Positions 5,661 through 5,806 of a stretch of DNA of 5,806 bases are shown here, in pieces (within the stretch, counting starts at the first letter, position 1; every line of letters begins with the position of its first letter). The translations under genes and the position numbers were made by a program. The notes under the pieces are model-generated. The model worked only from the letters and a program-made list of their open reading frames with translations, did not search any database and had not been told where the DNA came from. Source of the stretch: Methanobacterium sp. (GTDB lineage: Archaea; Methanobacteriota; Methanobacteria; Methanobacteriales; Methanobacteriaceae); assembly GCA_019084405.1 (NCBI GenBank), contig JAHRFX010000036.1:1-5806 (forward strand). Reading direction: 5' to 3'.

Positions 5661-5741
5661 AGAAGTTTTATAGCTTATAAAAGACAACATATCCTTGGTT
5701 TTAACAATGGTATGTTTAAATTCAACTCTAATAAATTTTTC

Positions 5742-5806
5742 GGAAGACCCTTATCCTAAAAAATAAGACTCATAAAATCAATCACTAAAAAAATCTACTG
5801 TGCCAC
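5742..5806 (-). repeat. Right 65-bp inverted-repeat arm
   Basis: Exact reverse complement of 5596-5660. It ends on the final base of the window, so any sequence beyond the arm is unseen. Confidence 0.95.

Larger units (their letters stand above)
5596..5806. mobile_element. 211-bp palindromic element with perfect 65-bp inverted repeats (MITE-like)
   Basis: The left arm 5596-5660, starting GTGGCACAG, is an exact reverse complement of the right arm 5742-5806. The 81-base centre is also weakly symmetric about the same midpoint, 5701: CATATCCTTG (5688-5697) pairs with CAATGGTATG (5705-5714) at 8 of 10 positions around a seven-base loop, and the segments between pair at 12 of 27. It has no reading frame of note. 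The shape fits a hairpin-type miniature inverted-repeat transposable element or a degenerate IS derivative moved by a transposase elsewhere. A target duplication cannot be checked because the window ends on the last base of the element. An assembly fold-back at a contig end, or an invertible regulatory segment, are alternatives. Confidence 0.6.

Noticed and set aside
5596..5806. Palindrome as a transcription terminator or CRISPR repeat
   Set aside because: It is far too long for a terminator, lies upstream of rather than after a gene, and shows no direct repeats with spacers.

Overview
The window looks like part of the chromosome of a methanogenic archaeon, most likely of the order Methanobacteriales (Methanobacterium-like). 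Four things point there. The DNA is AT-rich with very AT-rich intergenic stretches. GGTG-type ribosome binding sites and archaeal TATA-like boxes precede genes, and oligo-T tracts rather than GC hairpins follow them. The first gene closely matches the archaeal 6-phospho-3-hexuloisomerase family as I know it. The gene set (hxlB, fdhD, a Cys-less carboxymuconolactone-decarboxylase-like protein, NuoE/NuoF-type flavoprotein subunits) also fits a formate- or H2-using methanogen. The assignment comes from reading the sequence, not from a search.

Layout: 1-171 is the promoter and leader of hxlB, with two interlocking inverted repeats. 172-756 (+) is hxlB, which links the ribulose-monophosphate pathway to pentose synthesis. 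fdhD (872-1627, -) runs convergently to it and encodes a sulfurtransferase that matures the molybdenum/tungsten cofactor of formate dehydrogenase. Upstream of fdhD on the same strand is a small AhpD/CMD-fold protein (1696-1986, -). A 260-bp divergent region with several dyads follows. Next come nuoE (2247-2711, +) and a nuoF/hydB-like gene (2740-4588, +). A five-helix membrane protein of unknown function (4610-5455, -) converges on nuoF. The last 351 bp hold an AT-rich promoter region and then a 211-bp palindromic element with perfect 65-bp arms, which ends exactly at the last base of the window.

How the genes fit together: NuoE plus a HydB-like NuoF with a ferredoxin tail form the electron-transfer module that in other organisms connects NAD(P)H, FMN and Fe-S clusters to a formate dehydrogenase or an [FeFe]-hydrogenase. 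No catalytic subunit is present here. The nearby fdhD makes a formate dehydrogenase partner a reasonable guess but does not prove it. The nuoF-like gene is broken by a frameshift inside its N-terminal thioredoxin-like domain, best explained by loss of one TG dinucleotide near 2926-2930. The locus is therefore either decaying, split into two translated parts, or carries a sequencing error.

I see no CRISPR array, tRNA, rRNA or transposase gene. The items most worth checking are the 211-bp palindrome, the nuoF frameshift, the orphan NuoEF module and the divergent cysteine motif in FdhD.
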